A stretch of DNA of 64,000 nt, taken from the NCBI RefSeq assembly GCF_023091745.1, contig NC_068915.1, positions 48,418,001 to 48,482,000 of the forward strand, given 5' to 3'. Shown piece by piece: positions 55,003 to 63,640 of the stretch (position 1 is the first letter of the stretch; every line of letters begins with the position of its first letter). Made by a program: the position numbers and the translations under genes. Below the pieces are notes generated by a model. That model saw only the letters and a list, made by a program, of their open reading frames with translations. It did not search any database and was not told the origin of the DNA. The DNA comes from Budorcas taxicolor. Lineage: Eukaryota; Chordata; Mammalia; Artiodactyla; Bovidae.

Positions 55003-55980
55003 GATTTAGGAGCCAATAGAACAAGAAAGGTAGGCTCTGGGTCAGGTTTACAAAAGGTTTAATCCTCAGGATGTCCAATAGTTAAAGTCCCAAATATAAT
55101 GATTAATGTTTTACAAAAAGGGATCAATTCCTGAGAAAAAGGCAGTGGATCCAAGCAAGAAGGGGATCAAATTCAGAATATTTATATTGACAAGATATTG
55201 TACAAAAAATCAAAAGAGCAGGTAAAATATGAGACAGAAAGTTTCCTGAATCTACTCAAGAACCTAAAAGCTGAGAAGAGAGTAATAGGAAAAATAAAAG
55301 TTGATATTTCACTTTCTTTTAGATCCCAGTGGGAGCATAGAACCAGCCTGTGTCCCTAGCTGCCTGCATAATACCTATTGGGTCTCATTTCCACTGATTT
55401 ACACCTAGGTTCCTGAGCAGTGCTTTGCTGTCTCTAGAGTTCCAGGTTCTACCCTTGAAGGCAGGTCAAAAAGAAAGAAATGGAGACAAAAGAAAAAGAT
55501 AGGGAGGGATGGGGGGAGTAAAAGAGAGAGAGAGAAAAAAGAAAATCAACCTTGACAAGCCTTTCATTTTTACCTTGATTTTAATTGTATACTTAAGCTT
55601 CATTACATACTCATTCATGGGTTATTTCCTACCACATAATATAAGCTCTGTGAAACAATATTAATGCCATTGTTTTCTTCATTGCAACAGGCACAGTAAG
55701 TTAATTTAATTGAATAGATTTTACATAACTAGGCCATCAAATGTTCTCCCATCCTGAGTATGAGAATCTCTAGAGCAGAACAGAAGAATCAGTAAGATTT
55801 ACTTAGGACATATGCAATATAATTAGTGGTTTAAAGTTTAGTCTGTGTAAAACTCTCATAGGGAGTTTATAGACAAAAGAGTCCATAGTGAATTCTCTTT
55901 ATTTGAAATTTCTTTATCTCAAGTTTAAATATAGGTGGTGAACAGTATGAGAGTTAAGTTGAGCTGGATTTGACAGAGGG
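55003..55980. other. Unannotated DNA with a purine tract
   Basis: No gene recognised. 55469-55548 is almost pure A/G, ending in (GA)n, and could form triplex or other non-B structure. Elsewhere nothing stands out. Confidence 0.4.
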
Positions 55981-55987
55981 CACAGGT

Positions 55988-56540
55988 TTTATTGCATCTT
56001 TTATTCTTGCTTGTGTGATTCTTGGTTGATAGGAGGCTTCTTTGTATTAAATGATTTCTGATATCGCCTTCTATTGTAGTCTGGATGCTTCCAAACAATT
56101 TGCCAATTCACAATGTTTTGCATGTCAACTTCTATGGAGTAGTCGAGATAAGATGAACTGATCCTGATTCTATGGCATCAAACTGATCATCTTTGTCTTC
56201 CTCTTCTAAATCTCCACCTTTCTTAGACAGGCCTAAGTAAACCCGATGGACAGGAAGTGAAGATATTTTCTGGCTGTGTTGGTGCATTCCAGTAACCATG
56301 TATACATTTTCCCATATTTTTCTGGTTAACATTATTGTACTGCAAGAAGTGGCTGTTAATTGCCCTTTAGAGTTAGAACCTTTACTCTGGGCAGAACACT
56401 TAGTTTGGTCCAATCTAATTAACCAGAGTTGTGAAGTTATTAATATAGAACCATTTCCTTTATCAACTTTTTTTGTGCCCTTTATACAGATATCTCCCTT
56501 AAGGACTTTTCAGGAAAAAGGTATCATAGGGCTAAAGCAT
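55988..56540 (-). pseudogene. Unassigned retrocopy-like reading frame
   Basis: On the minus strand one frame stays open from about 56518 to a stop near 56130 (the ATG-initiated part is 93 codons, 56132-56413). It contains a KIWENVYMVTG segment and an acidic GGDLEEEDKDDQFD run. After that stop, another frame continues with a plausible charged peptide (IVNWQIVWKHPDYNRRRY) to a stop near 56010, and AATAAA lies at 55988-55993. Open frames joined by a shift and followed by AATAAA would fit a decayed processed pseudogene. I do not recognise the parent, and no poly(A) tract or TSD is visible. A chance ORF remains possible. Confidence 0.35.
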
Positions 56541-56762
56541 AATTAGAAGATTTCTGGCTCCTTCAGCCTAGACTGATCTTAATATTACCACTAATATCTC
56601 ACTTTGTCATTCTTATTTTTGCATTAAAATTAAATAAACTAGTTTCAAACAAAACTAGTATTAATATTTTACTGTCTCAAAAACACAATAGTTCTAGTCA
56701 TAAGATTCTTTTTTAATGAACTAAGATATATCAATTTACAACTTTTATAATTCTCCTTGAGA

Positions 56763-57348
56763 TGTTGAGGGAATGTGTGATTTCCTCAGTTCCTTCTTGT
56801 CACAACAAAAATTTGAAGTGACGGACCAGTGTTAAACCCTCAGACAGACCATGTCACAGCTCTTGGACAGACTGTGTCACAGTTCAGTTTTATTTAGAAA
56901 ATAAAGGAAAATACATCCTTGAGGCATGAGGGCATCTGACCCAAAAGACACGAAGAGAATAGAGGGGGTGCCGGGGGGTGGGGGTGGGGTGTGGGAGTGG
57001 GGAGAAAGGAGACAGGGAGAGAGCATGCATGTGAGAGAGAGACCCCTGGCCCCTTGGCTCATCTTTTCATATGTTTTCTCCTCCCCCTGGGCCTGCCCTA
57101 TGTAAACTGGGCTAGCCAGGAGTGCTGTTTGTTCTACCTGAGGTCCGTACTCCTGTCCTCGAACCTTCCTTTGTTCTATTTTCTCAGGCTTTTCCCTTCC
57201 TTGTCTTTTAGCCACCACCATTCTGGACTCCCTTTTTCCTATTGTACCTACAATTTCTCCCTTAAGAGATGGGAGGCCAAATTCTTTGGGAATAGGGGCA
57301 TTGAGGTCTTTCTGGTTACTTCCTGCTGGACTGGTACAGCAAGGGGCA
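56763..57348 (-). mobile_element. ERV 3' LTR
   Basis: Minus-strand start TGCCCCTTGCTG at 57348, six bases after the polypurine tract; end CCCTCAACA near 56763. AATAAA is at 56889-56894, followed by GTGACACAGTCTG-type R/U5 sequence. Length ~586 bp. A C-rich tract (CACCCCACCCCCACC, coordinates about 56961-57003) lies in U3/R just upstream. Both open frames at 56877-57440 are chance readings of LTR DNA. Ends are inferred from TG...CA and may be off by a few bases. Confidence 0.8.
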
Positions 57349-57353
57349 TTGGG

Positions 57354-57365
57354 CCTCCCCCTTTT
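57354..57365 (-). promoter_or_regulatory. Polypurine tract
   Basis: AAAAGGGGGAGG on the minus strand, six bases 5' of the LTR start. In retroviruses this purine run primes plus-strand DNA synthesis. Its position between the env tail and the LTR supports the LTR boundary. Confidence 0.75.
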
Positions 57366-57409
57366 GCTAGTCTCAGACCTCAGAGTCCTTATAGCAGTGT
57401 CTATTTAAA

Positions 57410-57700
57410 GGTGGGTGATATTTTCTGTGGTCGGCTGTAGTTTTATATAACCTTGTTGAACTGGCATTGCATGCTGTAGCTTGTTGACCTGGTCAGAGAC
57501 AAAACAGGTTAGACCATTGATAATACATGGAGCAATCATAAGCAACATCAATATGGTATAACAGGGACTAGTAGGGGCATTAGCCAACTTCAAATTTCCA
57601 TCACCAGTTTGGCTCAAGTCCCTCCCCATTCAGGGATCAGAAGATCTATCTCCTGTCTGTTTTGGAGTACAACCCCTGCTAAGCTGTGTTGGCTTTTTAG
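57410..57700 (-). pseudogene. env: env transmembrane-subunit remnant
   Basis: The minus frame at 57405-57629 ends with a hydrophobic segment (ILMLLMIAPCIING), then a short charged tail (QVNKLQHAM, GYIKLQ), as expected for the membrane anchor and cytoplasmic tail of a gammaretroviral TM protein. Just before it (57640-57700) another frame keeps a short piece of the ectodomain heptad region (VVLQNR...DLL). The surface subunit, fusion peptide and cleavage site are absent: pol ends at 57731 and TM relics begin within ~50 bp. The remnant has stops and frameshifts and cannot encode an envelope. Confidence 0.75.
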
Positions 57701-57730
57701 AGCTGTGCTGAGAAATCTTATCCCCAGAAA

Positions 57731-58872
57731 CTAGATTTTGGGGGTTTTGTTAGAATGGCACTCATTTGTAGTTCTGAATAGGTATCTGAGATCTTCCAGG
57801 GGCTCACAGGTGTATTGAGTGTCCTCTTCTGTTTTCTTCCATGGCTTGACTCTTGAGTAGTGAATCCAGGAGTCATGTCCTGGTATCTTGACTGCTGTGG
57901 GGGTAGAGAGTATTACAGAGTAGGGGCCCTTTCATGTGGACTGGAGTTGAGCCTTTGATGACCCATCTTTCTAGACTTTAATTAGGACTTGAGTCCATGG
58001 AGCATTTAGTGGTGACTCCTTAGAATCTTTTGGACCCTGGTTCATCCTGGTTCACACCCCACACGCATATATCATGTTGGAATTGCCCAATGGCCACGGT
58101 ATAAGATGGGAGGGTCTGAGCCTCTGGATCTAGGAAGAGGTCATTGACATAAATAAAAGGTCTCCCATATAGCATCTCATAAGGACTAAGACCAACGTGT
58201 TCCTTAGGGGCAATGCGGGTGCAGAGGAGTGTTATTGGTAATGCCTCCTTTCATTCCAGGGAGGTCTCCTGGGTTATCTTTTTTATCGCTGACTTAAGAA
58301 TTGGTTGGCTTTTTCTACTTTTCCTGAAGATTGAGGCTTCAAGGCACAATGGAGATATTAAGTAATGCCCAATGCTTTAGAGACCCTTTGGGTGACCTTA
58401 GAAGTAAATGATATCCCATTGTCCCTTTGTAATGACCTGGGCAGACCAAATCTGGGAATGATTTCATGAAGCAGTTTTTTGCCACCTCCTCAACTTTCTC
58501 AGTCCTGGTGGGAAAGTCTTCAATCCATCCTGTGAATGTATCTATCATGACTATTAGGTATTTATACCCTTGAGAAACTGGCATCTGGGTGAAGTCCGTC
58601 TGCTAGTCTTCTCCTAGGTAGGTCTCATGTCCCTGGACAAGCTAGTCCAGCTGGGGTCTTCAAGCTCCTTTGGGGTTGTTTAATTGGCAAGTGGGACAGG
58701 AGGAGACCACTTGCCTTATAGTTGTTTGGAGGCCTGTTCCTCTGAAGGACCTTTCTAGTAATCTTTGGAGGGCCTTTTCCCTTAAATGAGTGGTGGCATG
58801 TAAGGAGTTAACCAACTTCCATTGGAGCTTCCCAGGCAGAAAAAGGAGTCTCTTTTTTTGGAACCACCCCAT
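57731..58872 (-). pseudogene. pol: ERV integrase (pol C-terminus), frameshifted
   Basis: The zinc-binding HHCC finger is in the frame 58660-58872 (HATTH, then CPTC 29 residues on). The catalytic core starts MIDTFTGW with the first Asp codon at 58540-58542. The second Asp (DNG) is at 58421-58423 and the Glu (KVEK) at 58313-58315, exactly 35 codons apart, so D,D-35-E survives although the first Asp is in another frame from the second. The C-terminal part (KIPGHDSWIHYSRVKP, 57841-57900) matches gammaretroviral integrase ends, with a stop at 57731-57733. Normal role: insertion of viral DNA. At least one frameshift and several stops make it inactive. Confidence 0.9.
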
Positions 58873-58899
58873 ATGATCTTGAAAGCCCTCACTCTTAGC

Positions 58900-59448
58900 T
58901 TAAAGAGTCTCACCTTCAGTATATGAAGGGGTTTCTGGCAAATTAGTCTGTGGAACTAAGGTGGCAACCCCCATTAGGTCATTGTTCTGTAATGCTGCTC
59001 TCTTAACTGCCTGATCAGCTGCTTGGTTCTCTCGTGCTACTTCTGTGCTCCCTTTTTGGTGTCCTTTACATTCGGAGACTGAAACTTTAGCAGGCAGATG
59101 GACTGCCTCCGAGTGTCTGAGGATTTGATCACCATATTTGATTGGGGACACTTGGGTGGTCAAGTGGCCCCTTTCTTTCCAAATAGCAGCATGTGCATGT
59201 AGTATCAGAAAGGCACGCTTGGAGTCAGTGTAAATGGCTAATCTTTTTCCTTTTCCCAGCTCTAAAGTTTGAGTCAGGGCTATGAGTTCAGCTAATTGGG
59301 CGGAAGTGCCTGGTGACAAAGTTTTAGGCTCTAAGGTCTCAAAATTGGAGACTACTTCATATCTGGCTCTTCTTTTTCCATCCAAGACAAAGCTGTTTCC
59401 ATCAGTGTACCAGATTTCCTCAGGATTGGTCAGAGGATCTTCTGACAA
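58900..59448 (-). pseudogene. pol: ERV RNase H domain, open frame of 182 codons
   Basis: Longest open pol fragment. WYTDGNSF supplies the first catalytic Asp, AELIALTQTLEL the Glu, IYTDSKRAF the second Asp and ENQAADQAVK the last Asp, the usual DEDD set; ECKGHQKGS is the basic/His loop. Family role: removal of the RNA strand during reverse transcription. The frame is open from an internal Met to the stop near 58900, but RT before it and integrase after it are shifted, so no full Pol can form. Confidence 0.9.
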
Positions 59449-59449
59449 T

Positions 59450-60740
59450 CCCTCTCAAGGTTTTGTCCAGTGGTCCAAGGTTTCTAGGCAAAAGTGAAAG
59501 GGGAGATAGCCTTTGGGGGTAGGCAGGAGGGTGGCCGGGTTAAGAACCTCACAAGGGGATATAGTGAGGGGCTATCCCCTCACAAGGGGATACAGACCTG
59601 GATTTTCCATCAGCACTACTTGATATCTGAGGATTCTTTGATGAGACATCCATAAATGACCTCTCCCATTTAGGAGTTGTTTTACTTGGTGGCTGGTAAA
59701 AATAGTCAGTTTGGCCCCAAAAGAGAGTTTTAAAGCATATTCTATCAGGATTTCAATAGCTGCAAAATTTCAAAGGCAGGGAGGCCTGCCTTGGGTGGTT
59801 GGGTCAAGCCTCTTAGATAAGTTAGCTACAGGCTGGAGCTCAGATCCCAACCTTTGAGTTAACACTCCCAAGTCTATTCCTTCTCTTTCATGGATATAAA
59901 CTTAAAATCCTTTTTCTGGGTCTGGCAACCTCAAGTCAGGTGCTTGAGTTAAGGCTTGTTTTAGTGTAGTCTTGGACTTCTTTTGAAGAGTTCCCCACGT
60001 CAGTGGGATTGAATCATGCTGTCCCTTTAAGCTTTTATATAAGGGCTGGGCAATTAGACTATAGTTGGTATCCAGATTCTACAATATCCAGGAAAGCTCG
60101 CAATTGTTTTTGAGTTGTGGGGGAAGGCAACTGGAGGATCCCTTGTACCCAATCAGAGGACAGCCTCCTGGACTTGTGTGTAATCTGAACTCCCAGATAA
60201 GTTCTAGACCACCTGTGCCTTAGCACAGGAGACTTTATTTCCCCTCTCTGCCAAAAAGTTTAGAACCTAGATTGTACATTGTTGGGCATTTTTCTCATCT
60301 GGAGAGCTGACTAGTAGGTCATCTACATACTGTAATATTTTCCCATTAGGTCCCAGGTCCAGATCTAGGAGATCCAGGCTAAGAGCCTGTCTGAGGAGGT
60401 GGGGGCTATCTCTGAACCCTGGAGGTAATAATTCCCAAAGTCATCTGTTTTTATTTTTCTCCTGGAGCCTCCTACATGAAGGCAAAAAGATATTGGATTC
60501 TTTAGCCAATGCTATGCAAAAAAAAAAAAAAAAAAATGCATCTTTGAGATCCAAGACTGTAAACCACTTGGCACTGGGTGGAATTTCTCCCAAGATTACA
60601 CAGGAATTGGGTACTGCGGGATGGAGGGGGACCACAGCTTCATTTATGATCTGGAGATCTTGAACGATTTACCAGGTTTCGTCCTTTTTCTTTACAGAGA
60701 GGATTGGGCTGTTACACAGTTAATTTGTGGGGACCAATAG
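59450..60740 (-). pseudogene. pol: ERV reverse transcriptase and connection region, broken
   Basis: The minus frame 60441-60635 contains ILGEIPPSAKWFTVLDLKDAFF, the motif A region with a catalytic Asp, interrupted by a 19-base A/T homopolymer at 60518-60536 that adds Phe codons. The YVDD catalytic box lies at 60318-60329 within ILQYVDDLLVSSP. The thumb/connection stretch to ~59450 has many stops, plus a 31-bp partial duplication at 59547-59592. Parent function: RNA-dependent DNA synthesis. Confidence 0.88.
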
Positions 60741-61029
60741 CCCACAAGCAAGGAATTTATTTATTGGAAGCTGTAGTCCCTCCTGAGCCTCTCTTCTGAG
60801 TGGGTATTGTTTCCAGTTAGGAAACCAAGTGGGATCTTGGAGGACAATGATGACCAATTCAGCTTGGTGGGCTTGTCCAGGAGTCCCCTGGTCCCATACC
60901 CAGGGGTTAATTGTGTCCTCCTATAGTTTTTGGTCCCTCTGTATTGGAGAATGTGTAATGGGTTCTTCAGTAGTAACCAGAAGCTGTAGGGCTCTAGGGG
61001 CTGAAAAGCTTCCCATCGCAAGGGTGGTC

Positions 61030-61310
61030 CCCAGTTTAGTGAGTATATCTCTTCCCCATAAGGGAGTAGGACACACAGGGACCAACAGACTGGTGGGAAA
61101 ATATTTGTCCCTCCCAGCAACAAAGAAGTGCTTGGGTGAATCTTTTAGTAGTTGTTTTTCCTATAGCATCCAAAATGGTACAGGTTTGGGAGGAGAAGGC
61201 TCAGGAGTAGGAGGTCAGGACAGAACAGGTAGCCCCCGTGTCAACCAAGAATCTCGGACCTACCTACCACATCCAGTTGCACCCTTGGCTTCAGCCCTGT
61301 GATGATTATC
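61030..61310 (-). pseudogene. pro: ERV aspartic protease remnant
   Basis: DTGAT catalytic motif at 61228-61242, preceded by a GLKPRVQLDVVG-like strand as in gammaretroviral proteases. A frameshift separates the leading strand from LVDTGAT, and a TGA follows soon after. Family role: Gag-Pol cleavage as a dimer. Also visible is a stop-rich segment linking it to RT. Confidence 0.8.
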
Positions 61311-61394
61311 TGTGACAGGCAGGCTGGCTGGAGTGGGCCACTTCAGTCCTGTTGAAACATTCTGAGGGAAGGCTTGCCACTTGACCTTGAGGCT

Positions 61395-61510
61395 CTTGGG
61401 TCCCAAGGGCAGAGTGCCATTCAGTGTCCCAACTGTCCCATTTTAGGAGACTTGTCACAGTTTGGACACTCTGGCCCAAAGCCCCACCTGTCTACAGATT
61501 AGGCGTTTGC
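61395..61510 (-). pseudogene. gag: ERV gag nucleocapsid zinc-knuckle remnant
   Basis: CRQVGLWA and, in the next frame, GPECPNCDKSP make up a degraded CCHC knuckle. The expected His of the GHW motif appears as Leu, and a frameshift divides the motif. Normally this binds viral RNA for packaging. Confidence 0.65.
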
Positions 61511-61699
61511 CTCGTGCCTTGTCCTTCAAGGAGTTGGGGTTTGCCATAGGGTTTCCCTGGAGGGCAGCCAGCATCTGGGCATGCCTTGTCTCTTTCCTTT
61601 TCTCCCTCTCTTGGGCCTGTTCTTTGTTATAAAAGGTATTGGTGGCTGTCTAGACCATCTCACCTAAAGAGGCAGCAGGGTCCTGCTACTGTAGCTGTT

Positions 61700-61935
61700 G
61701 TAAGTTGATTCTGATGTCTGGTGCACACTGGGACAGGAATTTGTCCTTTAAAGTCACCTGTCCCTCGTAAGAGTCTAGGTAAGTCCAGATTGGTAAACTT
61801 TTGGAGGACCTCTTTTAGCCTTTCCAGAAAGGCAGTGGGGTTCTCACTGGGCTCCTGAGTTATTGCTGAGACTCAGCATAGTCCCACAACTAATAGGCTT
61901 CCTTCTCTTTCCATTTCCATGGGTGGACTTCCCTA
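61700..61935 (-). pseudogene. gag: ERV gag capsid C-terminal domain (major homology region)
   Basis: On the minus strand ITQEPSENPTAFLERLKEVL is the major homology region of a gammaretroviral capsid (the E-x-P-x-x-F-L-E-R-L core). It is followed, after a frameshift, by LKDKFLSQCAPDIRINLQQL. Capsid N-terminal sequence is not found upstream, where a minisatellite lies instead. Confidence 0.8.
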
Positions 61936-61977
61936 GGGGTGAGTCTTTCTGAAGCTTATCCTACCCAGTACTGTTGC

Positions 61978-62245
61978 AACCTGAGAGCCAGGCATCCCCG
62001 GGTGAGGGTGCAGATCCCAGCAAGCTGAAGCATGACAGTCTCCTGGAGACTGAATCCTGGGGCAGGTCAAGGGAGGTTGGCCTCCCAAGAATTGGGTCCC
62101 TGGACAGGTCAAGGCATGATAACCACCCGGGACCCCTGGACTGGCAGATCCCAGAGCAGGTTGAGGCATGAAAAGCTTTTGAGGACCAGATCCCTAGGCA
62201 GGTTGAGGAAGGTTGACCTCCTGGGACCCCCGGACTGGTGGGTGT
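61978..62245 (-). repeat. 42-bp-period minisatellite within the ERV gag region
   Basis: The motif CAGGT(C/T)(A/G)AGG or close variants starts at about 61978, 62021, 62063, 62105, 62157 and 62199, giving spacings of 43, 42, 42, 52 and 42 bp. Units alternate between a GGCATGA type and a GGTTG(A/G)CC type. The minus strand is open for 99 codons (61961-62260) with a Pro/Gly/Ser-rich reading. 42 bp is 14 codons, so most units would preserve frame. Confidence 0.75.
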
Positions 62246-62423
62246 CCCTAAGGTCTCCATCAGGACCAGTGCTGGATAGGATGAAGGGGTTGTAATTTTA
62301 ACTTATTGCCAGTTTGTTCACCACAAATAGAAATAGATAACATGATGTAAAGCAGTCCAAGTCTGTGCCCTGAGATTGGGAACCTGGTGAAACAGTTATA
62401 AGCCTTATCCTCCTATTGCTCTG
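62246..62423. other. Unassigned sequence between minisatellite and SINE
   Basis: No retroviral protein or named repeat is recognised here. It could be degraded gag or leader DNA of the ERV, or flank. Confidence 0.3.
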
Positions 62424-62690
62424 CTGCTGCTGTTGCTAAGTCACTTCAGTCGTGTCCAATTCTGTGCGACCCCATAGACAGCAGCTCCCCTGGCCATGGG
62501 ATTCTCCAGGCAAGAACACTGGAGTGGGTTGCCATTTCCTTCTCCAATGCATGAAAGTGAAAAGTGAGAGTGAAGGCACTCAGTCGTGTCTGACTCTTCG
62601 CGACCCCATGGACTGCAGCCTACCAGGCTCCTCCGCCCATGGAATTTTCCAGGCAAGAGTACTGGAGTGGGTTGCCATTGTCTCCAATGG
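62424..62690 (-). mobile_element. Bov-A2 dimeric SINE
   Basis: CTGCTGCTGTTGCTAAGTCACTTCAGTCG, first monomer, CAATGCATGAAAGTGAAAAGTG linker, second monomer ending GGGTTGCCATTGTCTCC. The CCCACCAGG of the first monomer is reduced to CCCC, a short internal deletion. Close to the family sequence; ORFs on both strands are shadows. Confidence 0.92.
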
Positions 62691-63289
62691 TAAACATTTC
62701 ATTTTGATAGACCCACTTTAGGTAATAAGAGAAGTGATGACAAAGAAATGGGTTATCTGGCCCTGTTACGGGCATTAAGATTATTTTAACAATAAGTGGG
62801 ATGGAGTAATGTTGCCCACAAGGGGGCAGGGTCCTGGTTGTAGGAGTTAATAAGTGGCTTAACAAATTTATAAGAGGTAACAGACCAGATGTTCCGTAAA
62901 AGTGGAGTGGAGATTTGATCTGGGGGTATGTTTGTGACTTTAGAAGAAGAGTGATGGGCCCAAATGGCCTGCAGGGATAATTCCCAAAGTGACAAACATT
63001 ATCACTGGAAGCCCAAGTGCCTTTGAAGGGATTTCAACAGATAGATTCCTAGCAGGCATTGCGTGTCTGTCTCCCACCCTAGCAGGTTCACTGAGAGTTG
63101 CTGATGTTGCACATGTTGTAGGAACCATAGAAGATGAATGTCTGAATATCTAGAGGGAACATTGTAGGCCAGGAAGGGACTCAGGAAAAGAGCATAAAAC
63201 AGGAGGGAAGGGGGCAGGGCACAGCTTTTGAAAGAATGACATAGCACAAGGGCATAACATAAACCAATTAAAATCAATTGGCTCCAAGA
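62691..63289. other. Unassigned block with open minus frames
   Basis: Minus frames of 62-97 codons (62786-62995, 63002-63295) have no domain I recognise. GC content is higher than the AT-rich flank elsewhere. Possibly LTR/ERV-related, given its neighbours, but unsupported. Confidence 0.3.
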
Positions 63290-63640
63290 TGACAAGTCAA
63301 ATTCAAGTAAACCTTAATCCCCAATCTGCAAGCTAACTGACACACCCAGAGGTGGCAGGACAGTTCCAAGACACTGGCAAACGATGGACGAGTGGGTGGT
63401 TCCAGTGATTTGATGATCCTCCCACTCATTAGCATATGAATTCACCCAGCTTGCAAAATTAGCCAGACCACATTTCATGGCCAAAACACTCCCTCTGCAA
63501 TGGCCTACACCCTGCAGAGTGTGCTTATCTCAGAATCCTAACAAATCCACCTCTTACCTATTGCTGTGTCTCTAATTGAATTTTTGCAATGAGACATCAG
63601 AGCCTGAGCTTCATTATGTCCTGAAGCCAGGCATCATGCA
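63290..63640 (+). mobile_element. Candidate LTR (plus strand), opposite to the ERV
   Basis: ATTAGCATATGAATTCACCCAGC, GCAATGGCCTACACCCTGCAGAGTG, AACAAATCCACCTCTTACC (a mutated AATAAA-like position) and GTGTCTCTAATTGAATTTTTGCAATGAGACATCAGAGCC with CTTCATTATGTCCTGAAGCC have the order of U3-R-U5 in ruminant class I LTRs as I remember them. No TG...CA boundary pair or TSD could be fixed, and its sequence is unlike the 3' LTR at 56763. Confidence 0.4.

Larger units (their letters stand above)
56763..62290 (-). mobile_element. Decayed gammaretrovirus-like ERV (class I) with 3' LTR
   Basis: Minus-strand order from high to low coordinates: minisatellite in the gag region, capsid, zinc knuckle, protease, reverse transcriptase, RNase H, integrase, env tail, polypurine tract, 3' LTR. 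That is a complete gag-pol order with pol homologies of gammaretroviral type. Many stops and frameshifts inactivate every gene. No sequence resembling the 3' LTR is seen on the upstream side (62.3-64.0 kb), so the 5' LTR, leader, matrix and most of env are missing or lie outside the window. Base composition (more GC) contrasts with the flanks. Confidence 0.92.

Noticed and set aside
56991..57440. 149-codon plus ORF
   Set aside because: Crosses the ERV LTR and env tail in antisense. No domain, and its composition follows the LTR.
60829..61302. 157-codon plus ORF
   Set aside because: Antisense to the protease/RT region of the ERV, whose sense motifs (DTGAT) are clear.
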